Of a DNA stretch of 64,000 bases, positions 49,442 to 61,712 are shown in pieces. A program made the position numbers and the translations under genes. The notes beneath the pieces were generated by a model that ran no database searches, was not told the origin of the DNA, and saw only the letters and a program-made list of their open reading frames with translations. Every line of letters starts with the position of its first letter. Position 1 is the first letter of the stretch. This stretch comes from Epiperipatus broadwayi (taxonomy: Eukaryota > Onychophora > Udeonychophora > Euonychophora > Peripatidae), in the NCBI GenBank assembly GCA_028023455.1, contig JAQFVV010000001.1, positions 24,109,401 to 24,173,400 of the forward strand, written 5' to 3'.

Positions 49442-49501
49442 TGCCGGAAAACATTTTGTCTTGTTCTTCGTCGTAGCAACAGGGGATGTTGTAGAATTGT
49501 T
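49442..49501 (-). CDS. Small internal coding exon of the split surface-protein gene
   Basis: A 60 nt exon with a strong acceptor (pyrimidine tract ending ctcttcaag) and a perfect donor (GGCA then gtaagt). With two bases belonging to an upstream codon it encodes QFYNIPCCYDEEQDKMFSG, and its last base joins the next exon to give Lys. It contributes a CC pair. The alternative frame NNSTTSPVATTKNK is open too, but it meets a stop at once in the next exon, so the first frame is preferred. Its composition is unusual for the region. An ATG lies in frame upstream at 49545-49547, so a first-exon reading without splicing cannot be excluded, although the good acceptor argues for an internal exon. Confidence 0.6.
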
Positions 49502-52500
49502 CTTGAAGAGAACATTTAAAAAAAACTTTTGAAAAAATAAAAAGCATTTTGAACTCTATAAAGAAAATGTTTCAGCTGAAGATTAAGTAAATATAGTTTA
49601 ACTCATTTATTAATTTTTTAAAAAGTAATTATTTAGGCTTATAAGAGTAGGAACATGAATATTAATTTATTGATAATATTAGAATCTTATAATAGAATAA
49701 TTTAATAATTTAAATAAGAACATTTTAAATAAAAGTATGGATGTATTATTTTTCATGTATGCAATGTTGTATCTAATGAATGGAAAGCCAAAGACTGCAA
49801 GGTGATGACAAGTCTATATCATTTGGTAATAGTTAATGAATATTGATATATTTTATGATGTATATTTTTTTACAGATTGCCTATGAATTATAATGTATGA
49901 AAGTATAAATGTTAAATTATATGCAAATGCATTTTTGTACAGCACTTTTAAATTATGAGATTAGGATTTATTTTGAGAATATGCATACTATAATTTTATA
50001 CTAGTAATATAATATAAAATGATGATAAATATTTATGTAATTCTTTTAAAAAACTTTTATATTATTGGATGTTCAAAGTATTTATATGACTAGTTGGTAT
50101 GTGTTTAGAATATAGAATAAGGAAGTAAGCAAACTTTTCTTGTGGATCAGTCAGATTGCTCTAATTATAAATGAATTTTGTTTATTATTTTGAATATGCA
50201 AGTTAGTATTTGTCAATGTAAGATGTGATAAATCTTTTAGGAAATAATGATAAGATAGTGGCTTGGTTGTAGTATTATGAACATGAACCCAAGAGATGAT
50301 GCTATGGTAGGATGTAATAAGGGAATATGAATAATATTTTATAATCTTAGTAGAGATGCAATACAGTTAACAAAGTCCTGTAATTGTATATTTATTTGTG
50401 GACAGTGTCTATTTTCTTTAAGTATTGATGTTTCAATAAGTCATGCCTCTATTTCTTGTAGATACACTGTGCCATGATATTTTTCTCTGATATATGCTAT
50501 GAGTTATACTCTAGTTTTTCTTCCCTAGGCCCTACTCATCTATTCACTATCTAGATTTCCAATGTAACTACATCATACAGTATGGTATATTTTAAAAGAA
50601 ATAATAGTAATTTAGAGTTTAAGATATGCTATGTTTGAATGAGATAAGTTCATTTACTTGTAAGAAGTATAATTGGTATAAATTGGAATTGAAAATCCAA
50701 TGGATCCAAAAGAAGAAAAAAAAGAATCCTAGATATGTTTAGATTTTATATTTGGAAAATAAAATAAACTTTAGGAATAAAATATGTAAAGCAAAGTTGC
50801 TTTTGAAATATTAAATAATTTATAAATATTTTATTTCATTTTAAAATGAGTACTGCATATTTTTAAAATACAATGTTATAAAGTAAAATGATATAAACAA
50901 TAAGCATAGATACGATTTTTTATTTATTAAATAATAGGAAATATATCAGTAATTACAACTATATGGTATTAGAGTAATATTAAATGGGATATGTATTATA
51001 TTTAATAGTCATTGTGTAGTGAACGATATCCACACAATTTAGTAATAAATTATCATTAGATATTTTATATGATATCTTTTAACATTGCAAAAATGAAATT
51101 GTCTAGTGAAAAATATCCATGCTCTCAATTGTTATTATTATTTTGTTTTTCCATACTATGTTTCAATGGATGTTCTTAAAAGGAAGCATAGTGAAATAAC
51201 ATTTCAAGATACGATATATTAAAATTAGTATAATAAACTGTAATTTTATCATAAAGGTTGATCACAGAAGATAAATAAAATTGTATTATTATTTTATTAT
51301 TATTTTAAGTTGGAATGAAGACTTAAATAAATTCTAGATTATTTTAATAACTAAGTAATAAAAAATGTAGAATGGTGTAAATTGAGGATATCCAGTGTAA
51401 ATACTGTAAATAAATTGTTTATTTTATTTTATTGTTATAATAAAACTTTGTTAAAATTTGTTTTTAAAAAATTTGTGTGTTAAGACTGTTTCTTTTCTAT
51501 TCAAACACATGATACACCCAGAATAATAGAAACAAATATATAATTTTGCACAGAGATAAATAAAGAATTATTTTAAGAATTCGAATATTTTCTTGGTATT
51601 CATTTAATTAAGTAATCATATTTTTACATTATCTTATGGTCATAAATTAGTTATCATAATGGTACATTGAATTATATGCTATCAATTACCACACACCTTT
51701 ATTTGTCAGATTATAAATGCTACCACATTTTCTTACATTATTATATGGAAATAAAAGATTATATCATAGGATTTTATTATTTTATTATGGTAATAAAATT
51801 ATAGTGAAGAGAAAAAATATATAAAAGAAGTCCATCCAATGAAGAATATTATTATTTGTTATTATTAGTTTAAGTGTAGTAGAGTATGACATAAAAATCC
51901 CTTATCATGTTTTACTACAGTGATTTGGTTATCTTAGAATAATTTTATGAACCTGAGATTTTATTGAGCTTAATTATTATAAATAGAAGATTAAGATTTA
52001 ATTATTAGTTTAATCTTAATGAGTAGGATTTATTAAAGTCGTAAGAATGCTATAAGTTTATTTATTTGAGATAGTAATAGGGGGATAATGTTCTTATGCC
52101 ATTGAGGTAGTATCCTATGGGATATTGGCTCAATGTAATCTTTCTTGTCACCTGTATTTTCACTTCCAAGTCTCATGAAATAATAAATATTTATTGATTT
52201 ATTTTATAAACTGAACCTTATTCTTAATTTTGAATTTGAGCTAGTGGAACATTTAATATTAATGCAGAATATTTTATTTATTAATTATCTGCATTTAACC
52301 AAACGTAATCGGTAACTGAACTAACCCATTTTTGTTTAATACTATATTGTCCAAAAGAAAAGCAATCTTAAATAGACTATTACAGAACTAAAAGTATTTC
52401 ATCATTTTTCCAAAAAGGAACAACAGGTTTGCTAAGTTTTTAAGATGTTTATTCTCTAATCTCAATTTTCATTTACTGGTTTATAATTATATAACTACTG

Positions 52501-52766
52501 GGTATGGATTAGCGGTGATTTTAAAATCTACAGATACCTACAAAGACCTATTTATATTTTATTCTCCACAAGGAATATTAATTAACTTCTTGAAATAATG
52601 ACAAATAGTCAGAAACGGTAAAATAGAATAAATGAAATTTAGAGAATGTATGTAATGAAGAAAATTGCAATGAAGATAGGTGAACAGAATTAATGAAATG
52701 AAATTATAGGCAGTTGTAGACAAGTTAATTAAAAGATGCTTTTTATTCAAATAAGTTAATTTAAAA
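49502..52766. other. AT-rich stretch, probably intronic
   Basis: No supported gene was found. Two good plus-strand acceptor-like tracts (ctatttcttgtag near 50461, tttttcttccctag near 50529) have no convincing exon behind them. Confidence 0.4.
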
Positions 52767-52959
52767 ATAAATTAATAAAAAAACCAATATTTCTGTTGTT
52801 ATTTATCAGAGATAATATTATTAATATATACAATTAAAATAATTGTCAAGCACTTTCAACACTAACAAACTCTGAAAACATGGACTCCTTACAATTGTAT
52901 ATATTAATAATATTATCTCTGCTAAATAACAACAGAAGTGTTGGTTTTTATTAATTTAT
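52767..52959. mobile_element. Foldback MITE, family 2
   Basis: Arms at 52767-52835 and 52893-52959 are inverted copies. Landmarks are ctgttgttatttatcagaga and tctctgctaaataacaacag. The loop of 57 bases is less AT-rich than the arms. There is no coding capacity and no clear target duplication. Confidence 0.8.
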
Positions 52960-53399
52960 AATTTGTAGCAGAATAAATTTGTATCTTTATTTTATTTGAA
53001 AAATAAAATAATTTATAAGGTAAAGATAGCTTAGGTTAAAGTTAGATCAGAAAACAAAGGAGCTTATTAAACATTTTTAAAGTGTTGTTTTACATAAAGC
53101 AAAAAGTAAGAAAAAATAAAAGAAAATTAGAAAACATACTTTACATTATTATAGTTATAAATATTAATTCTTATTAAGTGTGTTGTTAGCAAGAGAGACC
53201 TCTCCAAATCATATATAGGGAAATCTAAAGCATTTTGATTTGGGAGTATGAAGCTAATAAATTCTTCACTGATTAAGTCCACTACTTATGTTAAACATTA
53301 ACATTCAGATATTAAATTTAGAAATATTTTGAATCAATTTAAAGTTGTAAATATTAATTCTTATTAAGTGCGATGTTTTGAATATTAAACAAATAATTA

Positions 53400-53525
53400 A
53401 ATAGAATATATATATATATAAGTTATACATGATTAGTTAAGCCAGATATTCTTATATATATATATATATATATAAATAGATATATATATATATATAAGTT
53501 ATACATGATTAGTTAAGCCAGAAAT
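53400..53525. repeat. Tandem duplication with AT runs
   Basis: The segment tatataagttatacatgatt followed by agttaagccaga occurs twice (near 53412 and 53491), each copy preceded by a TA run. An upstream word, aatattaattcttattaagt, is likewise repeated at about 53160 and 53345. Confidence 0.75.
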
Positions 53526-53884
53526 TCAAAAATAATTTGCTAGTGGAAAAACTAATTATTTTGTGAGACATTGTATGGAGGACAGAGCTTAAGTAAATTC
53601 AAGTTAGCATTCAGTTAAAATCAATTTATCAAAATTAAATAAATACTTATTCTTAGAAGAGTGTAATTTCTTTTAAAATTTATAAAAATTGATTCTAATA
53701 TATAGAAAGTTGAGATAATAAGAAAATATAAATGATGTTTCTTCATAGAGAAATACAATTTGATAATTATTAATCAATTATAGAGAAGTTTCAATTTAAT
53801 TTGTTTCTGAGATGGCAAATAAGTTATTTTACTTGTACCAATTAACTTGTAAAACTGTAGAATAAAAACTTAAGTCAACCCTGC

Positions 53885-54790
53885 TCTTGTTACACTATAA
53901 TCTATCTAAAATCTATAAAAACTACATTCTATTTAGATCTAGAAATTTACCATGTCAAAATTTTTTAAGATGTACTCTTATAATTCTTAGTCCTTTGGTA
54001 TACAAGATGCAATCTTTTGTCAGGAATTCCAGGGATTTGTATGATTGATAGAATTCATGAATATAGAAAGAAATGATATCCTAATAAACTTTGATGTAGA
54101 ATGACTATTTACAAATGTACCAATGATGAAACATTGTCTATTGTAAAAAAAAAAAAAGATTAAATTAATATAATAATCTCCAAACCAAAACAACTCTTCC
54201 TATTCTGATAGTTTCATGGAACTGTTAACAATCTACATAACAACAAAGTATTTTCAGTACAGCACAGAATTCTTCCAACAAAATTAAGATGTGACTTTAG
54301 GCCTTAGCACTATCAGCCATGATCAGCAATATTTATTTATATGGAAGAGCTTGAAACCATTGATATAAATATCATTTTGTTTCCATCAAGATTCTGGTTT
54401 AGCCATGTCCATGACACATTCATTGTATGGCTGCATGATGAAACATTATTGGAGTTTTATATATAAAATGATGTTAATAATTAAGTTGGTAAAATTGTAA
54501 AAATTTATTAGATATATGTATGAAATATGATTGTATTGATATAATGTTTAAATTTTTGTAGATGTGATGAAGACTGCTAGGAACAGTTGAAACTGTAATA
54601 TTAATAAATAATTTTGCTTTAAAGTGCTAGTGGAATGTGGTTATTATATATTATAAACATTCTGGATATACATTTATCACATATCTTTAATTAAATTTAC
54701 AACAGAATTGAAATAATAGCATAAATTAGCATTTTAGATATTTAATAAAATCAAAATTACTGTTTACAAAACCCAAATATGCAGGAACAT
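53885..54790 (+). pseudogene. Second Penelope-like RT relic
   Basis: It aligns with 31480-32180 of the first Penelope-like element. Conserved words are ctagaaatttaccatg, attcttagtcctttg, tttacaaatgtacca, gaaacattgtctattgtaaa, acagaattctt and cattgtatggct. Only the reverse-transcriptase core from the PIVSS region to the thumb is present, with stops in every frame, so it is older than the first copy. The region corresponding to motif C reads as a frameshifted CHVHDTFIVW-like text. A 200-base insertion interrupts it at about 54454-54656. Confidence 0.75.
54454..54656 (+). mobile_element. ~200 bp insertion with hammerhead-like core
   Basis: This segment is absent from the homologous place in the first Penelope-like element (near 32035). 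It contains GTGATGA (54564-54570), then a hairpin (ACTG/CAGT), then GAAAC (54589-54593). That is the order of a hammerhead ribozyme core (CTGANGA, stem II, GAAA) with one mismatch. Hammerhead motifs are known in Penelope-like terminal repeats. Stems I and III were not established. It could be a short non-autonomous element. Confidence 0.45.
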
Positions 54791-57700
54791 AAATTTTGAA
54801 AAAAATTATATAATCTCTATGGATCAGAACAAAAATATTATAGATGATTAAATTTATGATGATAAATTCATTTAATCAAATTTTTATCCTATAACTAAAA
54901 CTAATCTTACATTTTACATTCACAATTTTAAAATAAGTAATGTATCTTAAGAAATAGAAATACAGCAAAGAAATAATATAATTAATTTGGTATATAAGTT
55001 TTTACTAAAATTCAAGTTCATTGTTTTATCTCATCTAATAATTAAAAAACAAATATATTGAGCTATAATTATTTTTATTAATTTTATATATATAATAAGC
55101 TATCATTATTACAATATTATCTTGTCAAAAAATACTAGAATTTATGACGAATTTTCAGTCGCTTGCCCAATGGCAAAACATTGCATAAACTTTAATTATT
55201 TTACTTGTTTCTTTGAAAAATGTCAAATGTACATTGAAATATTAATTACTGGTTTGTATATCTTTATTTCTTTATATATATATTTTAAAATTATGCTTTT
55301 TACAGCATATAAATTACAAAAAATGCAATAAATTAATATTTTAAAATAAATACCTTTGTGTATATATATATTGTAAAGGTAGCTTACAACCTTGTCACAC
55401 CATTTCAGATTAACCCACATCACCAAATTGTACCATGGAAAATATGTGCGTAACCCCTAGATTACTAAGCAATTTAGTACATATTTTTTAAGACTCACAT
55501 ATACATGTTAAATATTCGATTTATTAGTGATTACAACACTTAGTCCTACAACAGCTTAATTTTTTTCTATCGTAATGAAATAATTATAAGTATTCAAACT
55601 AAACACTCTAAAATATTCAGTCAAATATATATGTAGATTAACATCAAAACTAAAAAAAAAAAGTAGTGTTGTACATCAAGAAGTAAACCAGAACAATAAT
55701 GAAGACATTTAAATGAAATTAAAATTTTAATAAATAATTGTTTTAATCCAATTTCTATAAATAAAATCTACACAACAATAGGAAATCATATCAATGTATA
55801 AGGAAATGCAAGATTCAACACACCAACAGTCAGAAATGAATTAATCTCGTTTTCAAACTTAATATTGTATCCTTTCTCTCTCAAAATAATGCTTTTGCTA
55901 AATAAAAGTCAACCTCATTATACTTAAACTTTGAATGCTATAAAATGGACATATGTATTTGAAATGAAATAGATTTTGAATAGCACTGAAGTAATTAGAC
56001 AACCAAAGCAGCAATTAAATTCAAAATTAATAAGTAAACCATTCAATTTAAAGAAGTAAATAATTTTTTTTTAATTTTATTTTAAGAAACATTAACTCTA
56101 TTCGTGCACGGGAAGAAAAAAGTAGATAGTCATTAATAATTAAGGAAAAGAAGCAAAATAATTATCATACATATATCATTATTAAATGTTAAACTGGAAT
56201 TACATGAAATCTGTATATGATATAGATCACTGTACATCATTTCTGGTGCCATGAAAGCACAGGGACTTCACTTGTCTATTGCCACAAAACCTAAAAAAAC
56301 ATCTACAGTCTTTGGAGAAATGCCTGCATATGAACCAAGAAAAATCAACTAGAGAAGAGTGGTGTCCTATTGTTCCAAGCCTGATTTTACCACTTTCTGA
56401 AGTAGCAGTGTGTTATCATTATCCAAGGAGATTGGTCTTAAAAAGGATGGACTGATAATATGAAGGACATTCCCAGCAAACTCATCAGACCTTAACCAAC
56501 ATAATTGATTGGAAATTTTGATTTTTGTTTTCTATTATTATTATTTTTATTTCTTTTCATTCCTACACTTGGAAACAGAAGTGTCTACATCTCAGAAAAG
56601 TTTATTTTAAGAATAAGAAAAGTAGGAAGCAGTTATGGTTTAATTAAGTACTTTTTTTGTTATTAAATAAAATTTAAGTTAGATTGCCCTCCCATCACCA
56701 ATATGACTCTGACATACTAATGGGGAATGAATGTAGGTAAGATTTTGATAATATCCTACATTAAGTACTATACTAAATGCAGGACAGAATTTTTTGTTAG
56801 TTGTTTATCATTAACTAATATTTTGTTATGTGTTGCTTTTCATTTTTCAGTATAATTGACTAACATTCTCACATTGACATTCTTTTCTATTGATATTAGA
56901 GGTATTCATAGATAAGAGTCCACAAGAAGACTGAGCAAGGATAATCATTTAAATGTGACTGTAAATGGTATTGATTTAGCCATTCAGACTCACGGTCTTA
57001 TACAAAATTTTTTTTTTATATGTGTGCATTTATAAATAATTGGTAACAAGTACATATTTCTACCATGTGTTAGGGATAAGGATTTTCATTATTTTAAATA
57101 ACAATATATTAAAAGTTCATTCTTGACAGCTGATTATATAACTCATTATTGTTAAACTATTTTGTGCTTTTTTTTGTTGTCATTCAATAAATGTTACAGA
57201 ATTTATAATTTTAATCTGGTCACTAGCTCATTATTATCATGTATCTCATCATCATTACTATTTCTAGTATTATCACAAGTAGGCATTCACTCCATTTAAT
57301 ATAAAAACCTTGAATATGTATATGCACACACACACCTTATTGTATGTGCGGTGACACTAGAGAATATTTAAAGAGTTTGTATTATCAATCATCATCTATA
57401 TAGAGATGCAATAGTTACTGACCAGTGTAATTTTGACCCCTGTTAAAAGAGACTAATACTGTGGTATAACGGAGCCAGGAGAGGTGAAAACTGGATGAAC
57501 TAACCCAAATTATATCTAAATTAATCAAAATATACAGAGATAGTCTATTGAAAGTAGATACAATCATAGGCTATGCATTTCATTGTGTAATCATTTGCAT
57601 CCTATCTGAAGATCCAACATCTGACCATAGTAAGATGTGCTCCCAAACTTCTCTCTTGAGAAATCCCCTGGTTCCTTCAATATATTTAAAATAGAAATTA

Positions 57701-57812
57701 TATAACATTACTATACTAGCCAAAAAATTTTTTTTATTAAAATTCCTCCATGATCATGGTTTCATCTATTAATAAACAGACCTTTTTAAGTGAAATTCAA
57801 CAAGATACAAAT

Positions 57813-57814
<2 letters not shown>
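54791..57814. other. AT-rich stretch with one less AT-rich island
   Basis: The island at 56235-56510 stands out in composition but has no open frame and resembles nothing I know. A short plus-strand frame at 55122-55331 was considered and rejected. A TG/CA run lies at 57320-57333. Confidence 0.4.

Positions 57815-57896
<82 letters not shown>
57815..57896. repeat. Long AT microsatellite
   Basis: An uninterrupted AT run of about 80 bases. Such runs form cruciforms and are unstable in length, so the assembly length may be unreliable here. Confidence 0.97.
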
Positions 57897-57902
<6 letters not shown>

Positions 57903-58284
57903 AAATAGCCTTCCCATCATTCACTTCAAAAATCAAGATTGCTGATTATATTAGTGACAGATATATGGGAACTGAATTGGTGACATTTAGATTTGTGAAT
58001 ACTTGTATTATTTTTCTAGAATTGAAATTTTTCTTATCTATAACATAGTATATGTATAGAAAGATTTAAATTTTATATGATTAAAAATCATCAAAGTTTT
58101 CTGTTTCTAAGCTGACTTTGAAAAATATTAATTTTACATAAAATTAAATTAAATCATGGAATAATAGTTTAAAAATTATGAAAGCAGAACTTAAATTAAT
58201 TCTTAATGAATTTAAGTAGTAAAATGCAAAAAGAGCATTCCGATTATCACAGAAATTCAGGTTTATAATGTTTAGATTTTTTAC

Positions 58285-58376
58285 TGACCCACAGTTTGAG
58301 TAAATTTGACAACAGAGTTCTGTAAACAAGTTGCAACACTTGCATTCCCATGATGGTAGTTTACTATTGCTTGTCA
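58285..58376 (-). CDS. Candidate Cys-rich exon, unlinked
   Basis: A 92 nt segment bounded on the minus strand by an acceptor-like aaaacag (weak pyrimidine tract) and a donor-like TCA then gtaaaa. It encodes 30 residues, with six cysteines in WECKCCNLFTELCCQIYSNC. Its composition and cysteine density are unlike chance frames in this DNA. It ends in phase 0, whereas the exon at 49442-49501 needs an upstream exon ending in phase 1, so at least one more exon would have to lie between them, or this belongs to another transcript or is spurious. Confidence 0.3.
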
Positions 58377-58959
58377 CTGTTTTAAATTATTAATATATTT
58401 TTCAATTCTCGGAAGATTCTTTATTCTGTTTACTGTTCTTCTGAAGCATAAAATGGATTCTCAAATTTTTATATTGGCATCTTAGTCCAAAGACCAACAA
58501 TCTTCATGAATCAGGTCTAAAGCACATTAATTATAATCCTTTCATACTCAAGTTTTAATTCATTTGGTCTTGATCTTAGAATCTTTAGCTCACTAGGCTG
58601 ATATACTATCATTAAGCTACAAACTCATAAATGAAGAATGGTATACAAAAAGTATAAGAAATCAAAATATCTAATATTAGTGGGTGAGATTAACCAATCC
58701 ACTAAGTAGTAAATATATTCAATGCTAGTTTGTTTTCCTTCTCACTTTAAAACTTATACCCCAAAATTATGAGACACTGTTATTGTTTTCTTATAATTTG
58801 ATTAAGTAAATTGTTATATCTTTAACATAAATTTTTGAATTTTTAAAATTAAGATAGTATAATTTTTAAATTTTTCCTTTCTTTTCTATTAAATAATTAT
58901 AGTTTAAAATTAGTTCAAGTTTTTAGTAGACAAGTAATTTTAATAAAGAAGTGTTTATG
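58377..58959. other. AT-rich non-coding stretch
   Basis: Nothing supportable was found. Confidence 0.4.
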
Positions 58960-59105
58960 GGGCAATGATAACATACCTACCTCTCATTCTCTAGAATCTG
59001 AGTTTGAATCTGAGCTAGATAAGCTTAGAATTTTTTAAAATTTTATTTAGACTTACTATTATTTTTTCAGATAGATAGCCCATAGCCAGACTAGCTAGTC
59101 TACTC
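58960..59105 (+). repeat. tRNA-derived SINE-like repeat, copy 1
   Basis: A segment beginning ggggcaatgataacatacct is followed by GAGTTTGAATCTGAG (about 59000), three transitions from a perfect B box, and then by a tail ending cagatagatagcccatagcc. The same B-box and tail order recurs at 61485-61575. Confidence 0.45.
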
Positions 59106-60516
59106 TTTGCTAAAGAGTAAAAACAAAGATGGAATCTGCTCAATTCTTATATCTCATCAATTGACAAGTCATAGTGAGCAATCGCTTCTTCTCCACTACT
59201 AATTTAATGAATAATATTTTATTTTTCATAATATTCTAATTATCTTTAACTACTATTAATATATATATTAATTAATTTTGAAAAACATTTTAAAACTTTA
59301 GAAGTTATAGAAGAAATAATATAATTATAGCCGATTATAAATTAATAATAAAAAATGAAAAGATAGAAGATTGTTGAGTTTCTGCAAAAAAAAGCAACAA
59401 CAAACAATAAAAATAATAAATACATTATTTGAAAGATATCAGGAAAGATCTTAAATATGAAACGTTCAGATGATTAGAGTAGATTTAAATTAGATTATAT
59501 ATTGTTTTAAATTAAGTGTCGATGCAGCATTGAGATTGGCCTGCTAATTATGAAGCTAGTAGAAATTTAAATCATAAAATAAAATTGAGATTAACTTTTA
59601 AGAGAATAAAAAAAATGAGATGCACTATAAAAAAAATATTAAAAATTTTTTTTTAATTTTTTAAATAAAATATTATATATGGATCAAAAATTATAATTAA
59701 TCTTAAATCAAAGGTAGAAATTATTCAAAGAAAGTCTGAAAAAAAGATTTAAAATTTTTAATAAAAATTGTCAATTAGAAGTAAGATAGTTAATAAAATA
59801 GTTTAAAATAATATACAAACAATGATATAGCTGAATGTAAAATTGATAAGCAAGAAAAGTATAGTTAGGGAAGAAATAAAGAACTTTTAAAGAGAAAACT
59901 TTATATTCCTCATATTCATACCATATTAAAATGTTAGAATTTTAAAATGATTAGTTTAATTTTCTATGCTGCCAAAATATTGTTGAAAATCTTAAAAAAA
60001 TATAGATGTGAAAGATAAATTTTACAAACTTGTTTATGAATCAGAAGATATTGATAAAATTAAAATAGAAAAAAAGTGACATGTTTCTGTTTTGATAATT
60101 AGCATTTATTTATATTTATTGCATAATAAGTTTTGTAGTAATAAAAAGAGATAATATTGATAGATATCTCATTCATTACTTCTCCCTCGTGACACTTTTT
60201 ATAATCATTCATCATTTGTTTTTAGCATTAAGCCTTTATTCTATATTAGAATCCAACAAATTAGACTTTATTTGCTTAAAAAATATATATCACAAATAAA
60301 AATCACTCTAAAAAATCATATTTGAACTTTGAAAATATTGCAAAAATAATAAACAGAGTACAGAATAAGAATAAAGAACTTTTTCATCATTTGACTTTGG
60401 TATGAAAACAGTTGAGTGGGTATAAAAAATCTTCATTGACTGAAATTTATATTTAAAATAGAAATGAATAAATGTAAAGTTCTGATAAGTCTATAAAATT
60501 CAGCTTTAAAATATTA
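59106..60516. other. AT-rich non-coding stretch
   Basis: Poly-A and poly-T tracts only; no gene was recognised. Confidence 0.45.
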
Positions 60517-60600
60517 AAATTGCACTATAATTTTTAGAATATCTCAAAAAATCCTATCACTGTTTTGGTAATGATGTTAATGATTAATGTCACAAGGTAT
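60517..60600. repeat. Dispersed repeat, copy 1
   Basis: About 80 bases (aatattaaaattgcactata, then atatctcaaaaaatcctatc and ggtaatgatg) recur in the same orientation at 61632-61712 at roughly 85% identity. There is no coding frame. Confidence 0.7.
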
Positions 60601-60689
60601 GGCTATCATACTGAACATGATTTTCTTTATTTGCATTATACTAGAGTTTGTTAACTTCTATTTTTAAAAACAAAACATATATATTTAGA

Positions 60690-60868
60690 TGTATTTATAC
60701 ATTAGATTATTTTCATCATCTAATATTAAGTATTGAATGTCTTTAGAAAAATTGAACTTTATTTAAACCTTTCAATTACATTCACCTGTTAGTAATAACA
60801 CACATCTTAGTCCAATATACAAATACAACTAAAATACTACCATTACAAACCTTCAGGAAAACAAAATA
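60690..60868 (+). repeat. Internally deleted Penelope-like terminal repeat
   Basis: The left half (catcatctaatattaagtat, then tgaatgtctttagaaaaatt) matches the left arm at 30560-30600. The right half (caaatacaactaaaatacta, then ccttcaggaaaac) matches the right arm at 33248-33290. The two are joined through a single remnant of the minisatellite (cctgttagtaata). All coding sequence is gone. Confidence 0.65.
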
Positions 60869-61484
60869 CACACACATGTATATATATAAATGTAATCATC
60901 TTTTATTTTTTAATAATTATTATACAATTATTGTGTGAAAAAATAATCATTAATAAACTTTATAAAAAATAAATATTTTTGTCATTCCAAAACTTAGGCA
61001 GAATTAAAATACTTTGATCTTACTGCCTACTTGAAAATACTACCCTCTTCAGATTTTTTTGTTTTTAATTAATTAATCAATATTTGCTAGTTTGTGATTT
61101 TGTGGTTTAAAAATATTGAAATATTGCTATAGATAGCCTTACAAATGTAATCTTAAGTGAATGCTAAATAATGTTTTGTCTGAGCAAAAACCTTCAGATA
61201 TGTTAGATAAAATAAAAGAACATTGATTTGTTAGTTATTGATAGTATTGTTTTTAACAACCTAAAAACAAAATTAGCAGTGATAATTTAGATTAGATAAA
61301 ATAACAACAGCAATAATAAATTTAACAAAGCAAAAGATAAAAACAATAGCAAAACTATTTGCATAATCATTTAATCTAGAACACAATCACAAGATCAATA
61401 TAAATCAAGAGTACTGCGATCATAAATTCCTATCTTTTTCTTATATTGAGAACAATTACCATAGTAAAATTAAAACCTTATAGC

Positions 61485-61575
61485 AAAATAGTTCACAATC
61501 TAGGATTCAAATCCAAGTTGAATGAAAGGTAATTTTTTTCAGGTAAATGGTCCATAGCCAATTCAATTAGCCATC
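61485..61575 (+). repeat. tRNA-derived SINE-like repeat, copy 2
   Basis: B-box-like GGATTCAAATCCAAG at 61503, followed by tcaggtaaatggtccatagc, parallels 58999-59085. The 5' part is degraded. Confidence 0.4.
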
Positions 61576-61631
61576 TAAAATTTAATAAGTAGATAACTAA
61601 TTAACTAAAAACTAATGATTCCATTTTAATT

Positions 61632-61712
61632 TAAAATATTAAAATTGCATTATAATTTTTCGAATATCCCAAAAGATACTATCACAGTGTTGGTAATGAT
61701 GTATGTGACTTG
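61632..61712. repeat. Dispersed repeat, copy 2
   Basis: This is the counterpart of 60517-60600, with gcattataatttttcgaata and atcacagtgttggtaatgat in the same order. Confidence 0.7.

Noticed and set aside
49442-49501. Alternative frame NNSTTSPVATTKNK of the small exon
   Set aside because: Open, but it runs straight into a stop codon in the next phase-compatible exon at 41141.
50461-50600. Strong plus-strand splice acceptors
   Set aside because: No open coding segment or donor follows, so no exon could be supported.
55122-55331. Plus-strand frame with four spaced cysteines after a ttttcag
   Set aside because: The acceptor tract is weak, the donor is doubtful and no partner exon was found on this strand.
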